Shown one piece after another: positions 1-12,100 of a stretch of DNA of 64,000 nt; within the stretch, counting starts at the first letter, position 1, and each line of letters starts with the position of its first letter. The notes beneath the pieces were generated by a model, which was given only the letters and a program-made list of their open reading frames with translations, ran no database searches and had not been told where the DNA came from. Position numbers and translations under genes: made by a program. The stretch spans positions 744,001 to 808,000 of the forward strand of contig JAHNUO010000007.1 of assembly GCA_019787685.1 (NCBI GenBank). The letters run 5' to 3'. The stretch comes from Chiua virens. Taxonomy: Eukaryota > Basidiomycota > Agaricomycetes > Boletales > Boletaceae.

Positions 1-1317
1 CTTTCTCGCACGACCCCTTGCCCTACGGATACCACGCGAGGCAGGCCTGGAGCGGTGATGAGAAATGTAATCACTGAGTCAAGACGTAAACTAACCTTGC
101 TACTCTTGTGGTGGTTGTGGTCGCAGGAACAGAGGCGGGAGGAGGGGCGACACGAGAAACCAACGATTGGGGTGGCGCCGGACGAGCTGGGTCAACGACA
201 ATTTCGATCTTCATAGGTCGTTCTGTAATTGACGGACGGAGGCGAGACAGTGAGTATTAGTCGGCTGAGTTCTGATGCAAGCAGGCAAGTAAAAAGGGGG
301 ACGGATACGAGCAACCCTGAACCCAAGCTGTTACCGAGGATCGCTGAGTCGTTCATTCGCTCTTCAAGTACTCTTCATGACGACGCCTGTATATCGAGCC
401 TTCATGACATGCCCAAGCCTGAAATTGGTTAAGCGGTGAAGATTTGGAGGACACCGCCCTCGCTCCACAATCCTTGCACCATACTCAAAACCAAATCCCA
501 TGACCGCACCATAAAGTAAGCCCGGATAGGCGGCTGCAGGCAACATGAATCCTGAAGGGTGACTAGTCCTTCGGCACGAATTCATGGCTATAATCCACTA
601 CAAGCTTGGAGTAGCAAGAGTGGCAGCGAGGACAAGTCATGGTCGCCACCAACAAGACAGTCAACTCGCACTTTTTAGCGCCTGTGGTGTGTCGTTCCAA
701 GTAACCTTGGAAGGAAGTGTCGACCAGCTTTCGACGGCAACGATGACCCTCTGCACTTCAGAGGTTGCTCCAACAACAGAGACGGAGGAAAGCAGAGAAG
801 AAATGGCGATACTAACTCCCATCGATGAGGCGGTTGTTGTACTTGCTGGTAGGCCTTGGTACCATCTCCTTTTTTTTGGAAGTGAACAGCAGCAATGCCC
901 TTTGACCGACCACCACTGTCGTAGTGCAGCGTGACATCACGAAGTGGGCCAACCGTAGAGTAAAAGAGTTCCTTCACAACGACAGTCAGAAATGCAAATG
1001 ACAGGAAATATAAAAGACCAAGTACCTTGATTTGGACTTCATTCACGTCTGCAGGGAGGTTGGAGACGATAATTTTGTCAGCAGGCTGAGGGGAAGGGTT
1101 CGCTGCGGCAACTACTTTTGCGGCAGCGGCATTCTGAGCTGCAGCACGGGAAGCTACATGTGTGGGGTTACCCAGAATTTGGGCTTTGGCTGAGGTACGA
1201 CGACCAACGCGGCGGGCTTTGGGACGCGTGGAAATAACCTTGAAGGATTGGTTGAGACACACGAAAAAAAAAGCTGTGCGAACGCGTTCCGCTCACCTCG
1301 TCGAGAGACTTGTCCAT
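1..1317 (-). CDS. YRA1: mRNA export factor Yra1/ALY (THO complex subunit 4-like), 3' end off window
   Basis: RNA-binding adaptor that couples TREX/THO-bound nuclear mRNA to the Mex67 exporter. The start at 1317 gives MDKSLDE, then a short intron, then a basic Ala/Arg-rich linker and an RRM. Visible RRM parts are IIVSNLPADVNEVQIKELF, a strand reading GIAAVHFQKKGDGTKAYQQ, then YNNRLIDGK and RPMKIEIVVDPARPAPPQSL. Downstream an Arg/Gly-rich tail (RPASRGIRRARGRAR) runs off the left edge. Two oddities: a change of frame is needed at about position 842 (one extra G between QQ and YNN), and the intron from 816 to 223 is 594 nt, roughly ten times the local norm, although its phase joins the RRM exactly. 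The family call is firm. Divergent neighbour is RPC31, 203 nt away. Confidence 0.85.
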
Positions 1318-1520
1318 TTTTTTCTTCTTCAGTGGTAAAAAAAAGTGGATGATGGAGAGGACGGTAAAACAACTTTATGAGGTGGTGGCAACAACAGAGG
1401 GGCGACACGAAAATATATTGAGGGGGCCATCACGATATATATGGTGAGCGGAGTTTCGGAATATGAATATGTGACATGTGTGTTGCTGTACGTGGCTGTG
1501 TACTGATGCAGTCTTTGGTC

Positions 1521-2447
1521 ATGTCTCGGGGTGGCCGTGGAGGAGGTCGAGGGGATGGCAGAGGATTCAAAGGAGGTGGTGCTTTTGGTGCAGGTGCATT
1601 ACCCCCGATGGGTCTCACATTTGCCGATATACAAGCGATGTCGCGTGAGGCAGATGCTTTGTACCCCGTACGCTCGAAGATCTTGTTTGGGGTTACGTGA
1701 CAATGCGCTCATACTCGTGTCTTCCAGCCTTTGGACCCATTGCCTGTGCTTTCAGACTTTTCCGCAGAGGAGAAGAGTGTAAGTGACTTGCAGACAGGCT
1801 TCATCGCTCGACTGCGCAAGTCCCCTTACTATGTGGTGGAAAGAACCAAATCCAACGGTCGTCTCTTACCTCCTGCGCAACAACCAGTGCTAACAGATCA
1901 TGCAGAGCTAGAGCGATACTCAGACAAATATCGCCAGACATCCGCATCGCTCCCTACTCTCAAACGGAAAGATCTACATGCGCCCTTCTTTCCGTCCGAG
2001 ATATTCGAAGGATACTTTAACCCTAAGAAGAAACGTAAAGGTAGTCATTCTTGCTTCCTTGCCTTAATGTTTGAACTGTATGCACGCCCCAAGCAGACAA
2101 AACAGTCAAGTCAACTCGTCTGAAGCTCGACGAACTAGTGGAAGAGGCCGAAGAACTCGTATGGTCTTCCAGATTTCACATCTTGTGTATCTCACCGATC
2201 TATTCCATTTGCTAGGAAAAAAGTGGCGAGGAACGATCGGACGCTGGCTCACAGGCTGCTGAATCAGATTATGACGTTGAGGAGGAATATGACAATGATT
2301 ATGCCGAAAATTACTTTGACAACGGTGAGGGCGATGACCTGGATGATTTAGCTGGTGGAGGTGGCGGAGACGACGGAGGAGGAGGAGGTAAGACCCTTCA
2401 TTCCTTCGCAGTCACCCACTCATCTTTTTTCACCAGATTACGACTAG
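1521..2447 (+). CDS. RPC31: DNA-directed RNA polymerase III subunit Rpc31 (RPC7-like)
   Basis: Subunit of the Pol III-specific Rpc82/34/31 subcomplex used for transcription initiation of tRNA and 5S genes. The start at 1521 gives a Gly/Arg-rich N-terminus followed by PPMGLTFADIQ, a typical Rpc31 opening. Exon 1 ends at 1667 and exon 2 starts at 1728 with PLDPLPVLSDFSAEEKSVSD, continuing through LRKSPYYVVERTKSNG, ERYSDKYRQT and RKDLHAPFFPSEIFEGYFNP. Later exons carry TRLKLDELVEEAEEL and a strongly acidic, Gly-rich tail that ends in DYD. The acidic C-terminus is a hallmark of the family. Five exons are inferred, all joining in frame with GT-AG borders. Confidence 0.88.
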
Positions 2448-2698
2448 CATACTCATTGGGTTCAATCATCCCTTGCTATGGTAGGTAGTTCTACTGCGAC
2501 CATTTACGTCCTGTCTCCACTAGTCAGTGAACCAATGCGCGGACATGCAGCCCTTCCCTGGTATTCCATCTTACTCCGCTTAGCATTTGGAATGCCAGTT
2601 GATCATATTCCAAATCCCCACGTGATTGTTCGCAGTAAACTAGGGAGGTCGAGCCTTCTTTCAACTTGCCTCAACCTGAGAACAACCCCAGTCCCGCC

Positions 2699-3452
2699 AT
2701 GGTGTCTACAGTCCAACTCATCACCTTCCTTGCTATCCCGCTCGTTGTCCTTGGCTGCGAGGGAGAATGTATCGTCGGTATCACGAAAGAATACATCAGT
2801 CTATACTCTTCCGTTTACCTTGGCGTCTTCCAAGGCATGGTACGTCTTCCCGGATGTTGTACCTTGCCAACTTATACCTCTTCCCCTCGTAGGCCAATCA
2901 GATCGACGCGCAAATCATCCCACCCGACAACCGTCGCCAAGACGCCATCAGCTACTTCACCCCCATCATCGCCGCCTACAACAAGGCATCCTACGACGGA
3001 TTAGAGCACGCCATCTTCCCCTCGTACTTTCACGGAAAATGTCTCTGGCCGAACGGTACCGTGCCTAATGGCTGCCCAAATCCCGACTGTCCCGTCGTAT
3101 GCGGCACCCCTGGTTCGATGGTCCACTTCTTTCCCAAGCTGACTCAGATCGCGTTCGATCAAGTCTCAGGGAAGCTAACCAACCTCACCTCGCCGAAAAG
3201 CAAAGCTTATCAACAGCTCAAAAAGATGGTGTTGAGCGACGCGCAAAAGATGGAACCGAGGTCGACATCGAGATCCGCGACGCTCAAAGCACGGCGAACG
3301 GCTACTACAGAAAAGAAATTACGCGCCATCATGAAGACGTTTCCGACGATGATGATGTCAGCGTGTGGTGGTTCAAATCTGGCGCAGTGCTGTTGGGAGG
3401 AGTACATGAAGAAGTTCATCCTACAATACCCTTGACACGCATCCCCACCTGA
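2699..3452 (+). CDS. secreted protein of unknown function
   Basis: Begins with a signal peptide (MVSTVQLITFLAIPLVVLGC) followed by a mature chain with several cysteines, including CLWPNGTVPNGCPNPDCPVVC. An intron lies at 2840-2892 and phase is kept across it. From about 3245 the most protein-like reading changes frame: after LKKMVLSDAQK the sequence DGTEVDIEIRDAQSTANGYY continues in another frame, as if one A were missing from AAAA at 3245-3248. If no correction is applied the product ends at 3435 with a different tail. I recognise no family. Secretion is inferred from the leader only. Confidence 0.55.
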
Positions 3453-4397
3453 CTTGGCTGCTTGTTGAGTTGCTTATTGTTTCTAAGCGTTATCGTTTTG
3501 TTCAGAAACCAACATGCCAAGTATATTCGTCATGGGAATGAGCTACCAGGTGATGCGAGATTCCCATGAATTACGATTAGGATGAGTGAGCGTGACGTTG
3601 ATGGTAATAGTTTGCATCGTGGCTCCACTCTAAAGTCGAGGCGTAAAACAAGAAATACAAGGTAATGGACCTACCGTCGCCAACGGCAACCGGAGGCAAT
3701 GTGATCTCACTATCTAGTCTTGTACTCTGAAGATCTGAAGTGCAACCTGTATGTCCAGCAGCCTTATCCCATTTCTGCAGAGAACAACCAAGAAGGACAA
3801 CGGTTCCAATCGACGTGTCCATTGCATAGCAATCGTTCCTACAATCGTTCCTAAGGATAGTGATCACGATAACGCCGAGCACAGCAACTTCAAGTTAGTA
3901 GAATAGTGCCGAATTCCAGGGCCATATAGTTTCACCCAACATGTTCATGTTGCGATCTCCGCCTCTCCCTACCACGAGAATGTCGGAACTACTGGAAGAG
4001 ATCCCAGATGTCATTCAAGGTTCACGACAAGAAGACGGCAATGGTCGAGGCCCCAATGAAGGTCCTTCCGATAAGCCCCCACGCAATACAGTTTGAGGCG
4101 CTCCACGGGCGTAAAATGTTTCTAGGCGACCATGACGGCATTCTGCAACACACGCTGATCAGAGATAGAGATGTGACGCAAGCCTACCACATCCCACCAC
4201 CAACACACGACTGAAACCCATCATCATAGGATCACATCGGTTCGCCCGGGAATGTTGACCGTGTGTTCGCCACGCTACGCGAAGCACCCACACTCGATCA
4301 TTCATTCGTCCCACCTTCATTTTTCCCTTCTGATTCGTGGCGTATCGCCTACATCGTTAGTGTACATTTCATTTGCCCACATCATTTCGTCCGCGCG
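3453..4397. other. intergenic stretch, no confident gene
   Basis: Short open frames occur on both strands (for example 3577-3882 minus and 4008-4214 plus), but none has a recognisable motif, signal peptide or splice pattern. The left part is the 3' side of the secreted-protein gene and the right part the 3' side of homoserine dehydrogenase, so two genes converge here. Confidence 0.4.
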
Positions 4398-5712
4398 TTA
4401 GAATAATTTGAGTATATCACTCCCAACGCCCATTGCCGTGACCGCGTTGCCGGCACCAGCACCTTGAATGAGAAGTGGCCGCCCCCCGTACCGCTCGGTG
4501 TGTAACATGATGATGTTGTCGCTGCCCTGTAACGACGTGGCGAACGCATGCGTCTTATGGTATCTGTTCCAGAGTGAACATACGTGAAATTTGTCTCAGA
4601 GACGGGGAGCACAGATACGTACTCGGCAAGTGTAGCCTCGACCTTGCGTTGCGCGACGTCGATGACGCCCACATAACGGAGGACGTTGCCCCGTCTCGCC
4701 GCCTCATCCCGTCTCGCCGCCATCTCCGCGTCAAACTCGGGCAGGCGTTGCATGAACGCTTGCGCATCTGCATCTTGGAGTGGCGCAGGGACGAGTGAGG
4801 TGGGACGGACGTCCACCCAACCGTTGGGCAAGAGGTCAAGCAGGTCAGGAATCATGCGCGATAAGATCGTGAGTTTTCGCGCGACGTCGGCGCCATTGAG
4901 ATCGTCGCCTGGGTGCGGTTCCTATCTTTCATGTGAGGAGCTTGCAACGTGAACACCACCAGAGGCCGTCCTGGTCGGAGTACTTGAACTCACCGTGTAC
5001 CCATTTGCCTTGGCGACCTGCACGATCGATGAGAAGGACGGACCGCCTTCTTCGCCCTTGGAGTATTCATTGAAGATGTAGCTCAGCGTTCCCGAAAACA
5101 CACCCTCGATCTTCTTCACCTATCCAATCGAAACCAACGACCAAATCTGCGCCATCAGCCGTGTATCCCAACATGAAGAGAACACGATCCACCCACCTGG
5201 TCCCCCGTATACACCAAATCCTTGACCGTCGAAATGATCGGCAACCCCGCACCGACGGTCGCCTCGTTATAAAACATCCCGCGCGGCCCCGTCCCCGCCC
5301 CTAAGATTTGTTTATACAACTCAAGGCGCCCTGAAAACGCTTTCTTGTTCGGCGTCACGACGTGGACCCCTGCATCTAAAAACCTTGGGTACGTCTCCGC
5401 AACGACCTCGGACGCGGTATTGTCCACCAAAACGACCCGTCCGGGACGACGTTGCACAAGCCCAGATAATGCCTCCAACAAAACGTCAAGGCTCGCCACC
5501 TGCGCGCTGGGGTCGTCGAGCGGGTTGGCCTCCCGCGTCTGTACGAAGCAGGATGTGCCGTCGGTGAAGAGACGCATCTTGCGGGAATTGGAGAGGGCGG
5601 CAATACTGACAGGGAAGCTACTGTGCACGAGCTGTTGGATGAGCGCTGAGCCCACACCGCCGAGTCCGACGATGGCAACGTGCAGGGCTTCGTCATTAGT
5701 GAACTTCCTCAT
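4398..5712 (-). CDS. HOM6: homoserine dehydrogenase
   Basis: NAD(P)-dependent reduction of aspartate-4-semialdehyde to homoserine, the branch point to threonine and methionine. Four exons (5712-5197, 5119-4994, 4921-4623, 4563-4398) give 368 residues, the normal size of the monofunctional fungal enzyme. Motifs in order: nucleotide-binding VAIVGLGGVGSALIQQL near the N-terminus, VLVDNTASEVVAE, HVVTPNKKAFSG, YNEATVGAGLPIISTVKDL, the family signature GVFSGTLSYIFNEY, then EPHPGDDLNGADVARKLTIL, and a C-terminal IQGAGAGNAVTAMGV returning to the nucleotide site. No break was found. The first intron acceptor and all phases fit GT-AG. Confidence 0.95.
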
Positions 5713-7546
5713 GCTGCTCGAGACTACACGTGGAGAAGAGTGTAGGGGTCGATGCTGGGATAGTATATGTTAGATCGCCAAGATCAGATGGCGGAGATAC
5801 TGACAGCACAGCGAACACTCCTCTGATTGATAAGAAAGTGAAAATTCCGCATCGGCCACGTCAAACAACAGCTCGGCCGAAACAAATTTGTTACTGGCAG
5901 AAACCTGGCAGGTTGTGGCATTGGAAAAGATGCTAGCGTGCTCGGCTAACATTGTTCGGAAGGCGCGCACTCAAGACATTTTTACTTAAAACAAACGTCT
6001 ATTGCATTCAAAAAAGGATCGAAAGGAGTGTACCGGTTGGATAAACTGTATAATGAATGGAAGGCGTAGGCTACTATGTAGGAAACGGAGACGAGGTGCA
6101 ACGAGTAATCTAACTGTTGGGAAGAAGGAAATAGACTAGCGTGCAATATATACGATGGAGTCATCGCTGCACCAGCGTCGTTGAGAGGAAGGGTATGTGT
6201 ACGTTATTTCAGTAAGAACACAATGAGCTAGAGGAGATAATCAATACAAAGAATCAGCGGGAAAAAAGAGGACATACAACTAGGTCCAATTCGTACACCC
6301 GAAAACCAGAATCGCACCATACACATCAGGAGGGAGGGAGAGGGAAAGATTGCCTATAGCACAGAAGTGATGGGTATGATGCGATGCGATCGTCCGAGCG
6401 AGAGTGGGCCAAGCCGATATTGATACACTGGGGAAGAAGAAACGGAAGGAAGCATATGAAGGGGCCCCGGACAAAAGCATCCGAGAGCGAAGAAGGGGAA
6501 AAAATGGAACTGGAGGCCGGCGGTGAAGATAAATAGCCAGACCATTCAATGAATCACTAAAAAGACATAAAGCAGAAAAAATTAGGGCACCACAAACCCA
6601 AAAAGGCGAGGCATGTAGGTCAACGTGGAGGCATAAACGGAGAGGGATGGTAAAGGAAATTTCACGAGTCCCAAGATCCAAGAACACAAAAGTTGGAAAA
6701 TAGAAGCCCTGCGCATGGTACGAAGAGCCGCGCATAAATAAGCACCAGCAGATAGTTGTGCTTGTAGCTGATTGTGGCGCGCAACCTGAACAACTGCGAG
6801 GTCATCGTATATACATGGCTGAACGGAGGCTGGTGTTGATGATTTGTTTAATATATGAAGCCTCTTCAGCTCCATTTATACACCCGATCTCTCGGGAATC
6901 AAGATAAGAAGCGCGATGCGATGTGGCGAAAGCATGCAATGAGGAATGAGCCGGCGATACTGACACATTTGAGGTGGGGAAATAGATGAGAAATGGGAAG
7001 TAGGATGCCGAAACGCGAAATCCGCTAGCGAGCGAGGTATGAATATCGACGCCAGACGGAACCCGGAAGTATAACCACCGGGATTCGAGAGAAAAATGCG
7101 AGTGTCCTGTGCGAGCGACCGTGACCGAAGATGAAACCAGTGATGCAAACCATAGCAGAGAGCGGAACACTATTCGTTGGACGACGCGAAGCGCAGCGCG
7201 GATACCGACAGCCCCAGGAGAAAAGACCACATAAAAGAACCAATGCCGAATTGCCGAATGAATAATGATATCGGGGGAAAAAAGCGGTATGACACCGCGC
7301 GTCCCGAGATACCACATCGTCGAGGGATGTAGTATCAACTGTTTTGTCGGTGCGGAATGACAAGGTAAAACATTCCAGATGGGAGGGGGGGATCATTATG
7401 TCGGTGTGAAGTGATATTAGTCTAATGGGGCTGCTCGCCTGAACGAATAGTCGAATGCTAGAACAGTGTCAATAAAGGTATGTTGAATTATGCGATGCGA
7501 TTCACCTCTACACTTTTGATGAGATCGATAAAAACAAAAGTACCGC
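5713..7546. repeat. gene-free stretch with diverged dispersed repeats
   Basis: No coding signal is convincing. The plus strand is purine-rich (runs such as gagggagagggaaag). A ten-base word GCGATGCGAT occurs at 6381, 6913 and 7492. The sequence around the first two is loosely repeated: a TACACCCG box lies upstream of each (about 6294 and 6879), and a GCC-GATA-TGA-CAC stretch followed by a GGGGAA purine block lies downstream of each. These look like old copies of a unit of roughly 550 bp. Part may be 5' flank of HOM6 and 3' UTR of the gene to the right. Confidence 0.35.
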
Positions 7547-9136
7547 TTAGAAAGCGGGAGGAGGTAACTCGTCCGGGCTGGGCGAGTTCTGGAACACAGA
7601 ACTTGCAAAAAAGCCAGCCTTGTCCGTGCTAGCACGGGTGGCGCTGGGTCCGACCGAACCAAATCGTTTCGGGGGAACGCCGACGAGCTTCTTGAACTCT
7701 TCCGAGGCATCGGAGGCTGGGGACATATCCTCATCAAAGGACATGTTGAACACACCCTCGCTTGGCGTGCGATAGTGGTTACGTGGGCGAGAGGGGGTGG
7801 AGACCTGGGTTCTAGCGAATGAAAAGCCATTCAACGGTGCTGTGCGAGGACCGTCGAACCACGTGGAGTCCGTATGGAACTCCCGGGTAGGGGTGGAGGG
7901 AGGAGAGCTGTCCTCCACGTCAGTGGTATCATCGCAAACCGGGAAATCGATTGCATAGCCCGTAGACGCCCGCCTTTTATCCATGCGGGGAAACGCTTGA
8001 GGGTTCGGGGCGGATCGTGAAATATTGTTCCGATGTGTGGGTTGTTTGCTTTTCGGGACAGGTACAGGACGGGCCGCAGGCGAGGGCGTTGCCGGCGCTT
8101 GAGCGGCGTGGTTTCGGCGGCGGGGGGCTTTGCCGGGCGGTGGAGCTGAGAGGGAAGGAGGTAATTTGGCAAGGCCGGCGGCAGGTTGGAACAAAGGACG
8201 AGCATTATCGGAATCTGAATCTGAACTAACGACGAAGGGATCGAACGAGTTTGCTGCAGGATTGCTGCTGCGGGACTGGGCTGGAGATAACGTGGAGCCC
8301 TCTACCTGCGAGGATGGAATGGGAGGAGAAGGTTGTCGAACGTTGTTGCGTCGTGAGTGTCCATGAGTGGAGGAGCTGCTAGAGGAAAAAAGAAGAGGGA
8401 ACAATAAGACGGGAAAGGGCCGTAAATGTGACAAGATCTACCTTGTCGCACCCTTATCTTTCGGAGCCCTTGTCTGACGGCCACGCGAGGACCTGTCCGG
8501 GACAGGTGTGGCTGGCGGCTTCTCAAGCACGGACGGAAGGGTGACGTCGACGGAAGGCTTCTCCTGTGCAGGTTTCTCGTCGTGGGAAGGTTGAGGGGCC
8601 CGTATATGTGGTTGGGCTTGTTTGGGCTTTGGCGAGCGGTGTTGATGACGAGAATGTGACTGGGGAGTATGTTGGCGGGGAGGGTCTGCACGGAGAGGCT
8701 TCGATATGGAGAGGATGCCGGGGACTTTAGTTGGCTGTACGACGACGGCTGGGGGAGCGGAGGGATGGCGACGATGGGCGGAGGGGGGGGACATTGGGGG
8801 CAGGACGGGCTTGTGGATGAGTAACATGGGATCGACACTGCCAGGAGCGACGAGGGGACGAGACGGAGAGGGAGAACAAAAAAAAACGAGGATATCGAGT
8901 TGGGTGGGATTGACGGGGCGATTTTGTGTGATCACTGTCAGCCGGGTATGGAGCGTTTTTGTTCTCCGACTACGGCACAGCCCGCTTAGGCGTAAGAACT
9001 TGCCATACATGGTAATCCCATGACCATCGGACATTGAATCTGGGCTGAACTCTAAATAGGTGCCCTGGATCGGCCGTAGCAGCTGATTAGTCAGCACAAG
9101 AGGACATTGCACCCAACGTTGTTCGCTCGAGGCCAT
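7547..9136 (-). CDS. disordered protein with C-terminal PNRC/Edc1-like decapping motif
   Basis: About 500 residues, almost entirely low complexity (Pro, Ser, Arg rich). The start at 9136 gives MASSEQRWVQCPLVL. An intron of about 70 nt near 8370-8450 joins KGATS to SSTHGHSRRNN in phase. The last 20 or so residues read FFASSVFQNSPSPDELPPPA, close to the proline-rich nuclear receptor coactivator (PNRC)/Edc1 consensus, in which an aromatic-Ala-x-x-x-Phe segment precedes a Pro-rich LPxPxF that docks on Dcp1. From family knowledge such proteins stimulate mRNA decapping by Dcp2. That role is inferred from this motif alone. A second intron in the N-terminal third is possible. Confidence 0.6.
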
Positions 9137-12100
9137 TTGGATGCCTCGTTTTACCCTCCCCTTTCGGGTTTCCCTTGTTCGTCTCCATGAGATCGGCGTG
9201 CGTGATAGGAGTAGAACAATTCATTTTCATCCCCTCCTGTCACATCATTCCGAGTGACATGTCACGCGATTCCTCTTACGTCCCTCCGTCGACCCTCGTA
9301 AAAAGTAATTGTTCAGTTTCTCTTTTTACTCCTGAAATCCGGTACCGGCTAAACTCCCTAACACCACCCAACCACCGCTCTACCACATGCCACGTCGAAC
9401 CCTTATTTACTTCCCCACCCACAAAAGAGAATCTCCCACTCGTCATAGCTTCCCGGCCTTTCCCCACTCATGTCCGTTACTTGCCATGTGCTCGCAGCAC
9501 CTATACAATGACCACGCACCTCGCAGTTCGCGGGTCCGATGACCGCATGCAGAATAAAATAAAATAAAAACACATTTTCCGAAATGAATCGAACCACCTA
9601 GAATCATTGCGAAGCAACCGTACTCCACTGCGTACACTCATAATTCTTGCTGTGCGTGACGTACGCCTCCATGCTTCCCTTTTGATCTCGCTTGCGATCT
9701 CCTCGGGCGATATCTCACGCTTTGCTCCCTATTCTGTCAGACCAATTACGCAGCTTCATATCTCGAAAGATACGCTCAAGATTAAAGTTTCAATCACTTC
9801 TACTGTACTAAGTGCCATCATGTGCCAGCCGCATGTCCTTCTCCGACTGGGGAGGTCTCCAATAAGCTTCTGCTGCGCGTTGATAATGACAACAAGTGTT
9901 CGCAGCCGGACGCCAAGCCTACACCTACAATACTATTGCATCGAGGTTCGTGCGAGACAATAATGAGGAGGGCCCCACGTAGGCCCTAACAAAAAGCATG
10001 TCGTCCTGCTTGAATGCACCATCGCTTCGAGTTTCAGAAGAAGGTGGCCTAGGCTGTGGTTATCAATTGTTGGTTGCCAATGGCAGCTCCCTTAACCACC
10101 GAAACGCAGCCTCGACCACTCGAAGCAGCGCCGCACACAGCGTGGTCACTATTGAGCGGCGTTAGCATATCTATGACATGGACCCCCCAGGTAACTATCT
10201 TATGCGAGGCCCCTGCGACGTCTTCTTGACCGACACCGATACTTCGAGCCGTTAAAATATTAAAATATCCCATCGGCCGGTCGGCAGTGAACATGCACCT
10301 TGTTCCGGCACGTCTATCAAACGTGACACCGTTGCTGCGCATGTTCTCCAACATCAAGTTCGAAACACACTTTTTGATCCCCATGCTCAGGCTTGCGTTG
10401 GCTAGCGTGGTCACGTCTACCTCGCATACCCAACGCCCAGTACCGTCCCAGTCGGTCCCTGGGCACGCATTTTCAAAAAAAACCTGAGACGTTGAGACAC
10501 TGATACACGCGGCACATCGCAACGGGGATGCACGCTAATCGATATCGTCGCCAGCCTACTCAGCAGGTCAGACCAACTCGCCCTTGGCAATGGGTCATCT
10601 TGGGATTCAGCTCAGATCAACCCGATGTCCGCAGCACATATGCCACAGGTTCCAGGTTCACCGCTTAGGTGATGCTCGTGCGATTTGCAACCTCAGCGCG
10701 AGATCCAGATTATTGACACGTTGCCCAGAACCCGGAGACTCTGTTGGAGATCCGAGCCCCCTCTTTAATATATCAACAAGATTATCCTATTCGGGGGAGA
10801 GAGGGCCATAGATAACCGGCAAACGTGGACAGATTGATAACTCGCTCCCCACGTTCGCCATATTCTGGATCCATCAACGCTCACACACGGCTATGACCCT
10901 CGGTGGGTGCACGACAGTGGATCAATGAGTCCTCACGTTGGGGGGGTACACGATACTAGTAGCGGCGTGTGGGACTGGAGAATCAGTTCGCGAAGCGTGC
11001 CTGTGAGTCCGTCGCTATAATCTTACGCCCATATATCACTCTTCCTCTTCTTCGTCTGGAGAATGAACGCACCGATAGGGAAATAAAAGGGCACTTTGTC
11101 AGTTCCTCGACTGGGTTAGACCATGCAGATAAAGCTCTCGATCAGCAACACGAGGCAGCGATAAGTTCTCGTTGCCATTCTGGAATCGTTCAGTGGCGAA
11201 GAGAAGTTGCAGAGGCGGTGTTTTGCTGTGATACAGTGCGATGGTCTGCAGAATTCCGAACGCAAAGCTCAATTGCGAGACGCCGTTGATGACGTGCCTG
11301 GAAGCAGCTGAATCGCGTTGTGATGTCGGCGGCCACAGGAGCTGCCGAACACTGACTTCATAAGTTCATATTGACCACACGCACGTCCTTGCGTGAGCAA
11401 TCAAGCTTACCAAGACCTACAACACAACTTGAACCAATGTTCTACAGCATAAACCTGAAGGTTTCATATTTTATATTGACAATCGAGAAATAGGAATACA
11501 AATTATGAGTAGAAATTCGTCATGTTCGGTCCGTAGCACAAGTACACAACCTGCAAGCAGAATACAATGAAACAAAGACTTAACTAACATTTTGGCGTTA
11601 CATGTGGCGCTGGACGCAACATCGTCGAACGTCATCGCACCATTTCCCCAGTCTACAAAAGTGGAAATGCTCAGTAGAATGCCCTCACGAAGAGGGAGAA
11701 AACAAAAAATAACCCATAACAGGTCGAGAGTAGTCTGAATCGAGTTTCGCAACCACAAGGATCGCGAGCCACGAAGTGAACTAAAGGGTGGGTGAACTAT
11801 GCCGACACAACAATTCAACACAACTCCTCGTACGGCATACAATGGTCATTTCCGATGAATGAAACGACCGTCGTACCCACTGGCGAACCAACGGGAAGAG
11901 CAATATGGCTAGGGTTCAAATGTTTAGGGCACGATGGAAGCAGTCATGACTACGGGGATAGAAGGTGACGAGTATTGGTTTAGTCACTTCGGGGAGCTGT
12001 AAATGCAAAGCGAAGAGCCTGAAGTCTTACGCATGGCGGCAGCTGTATCCCCGAGCAGTTGGGTTATGGTATTCCCAGTCGTTGGGTGTGGTAAACCCAC

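Noticed and set aside
6280..7396. Several overlapping minus-strand open frames of 60-178 codons
   Set aside because: They arise from a purine-rich plus strand that lacks stop codons; residues are skewed to Phe/Ser/Pro and show no domain or splice continuity.
6380..7530. Possible box C/D snoRNA array around the GCGATGCGAT words
   Set aside because: No C box (RTGATGA) with a matching CTGA at the right distance was found at any of the three copies.
9570..9660. tRNA-like GGTTCGATTC box on the minus strand
   Set aside because: The T-arm stem does not pair around the loop and no acceptor or anticodon stem could be closed.
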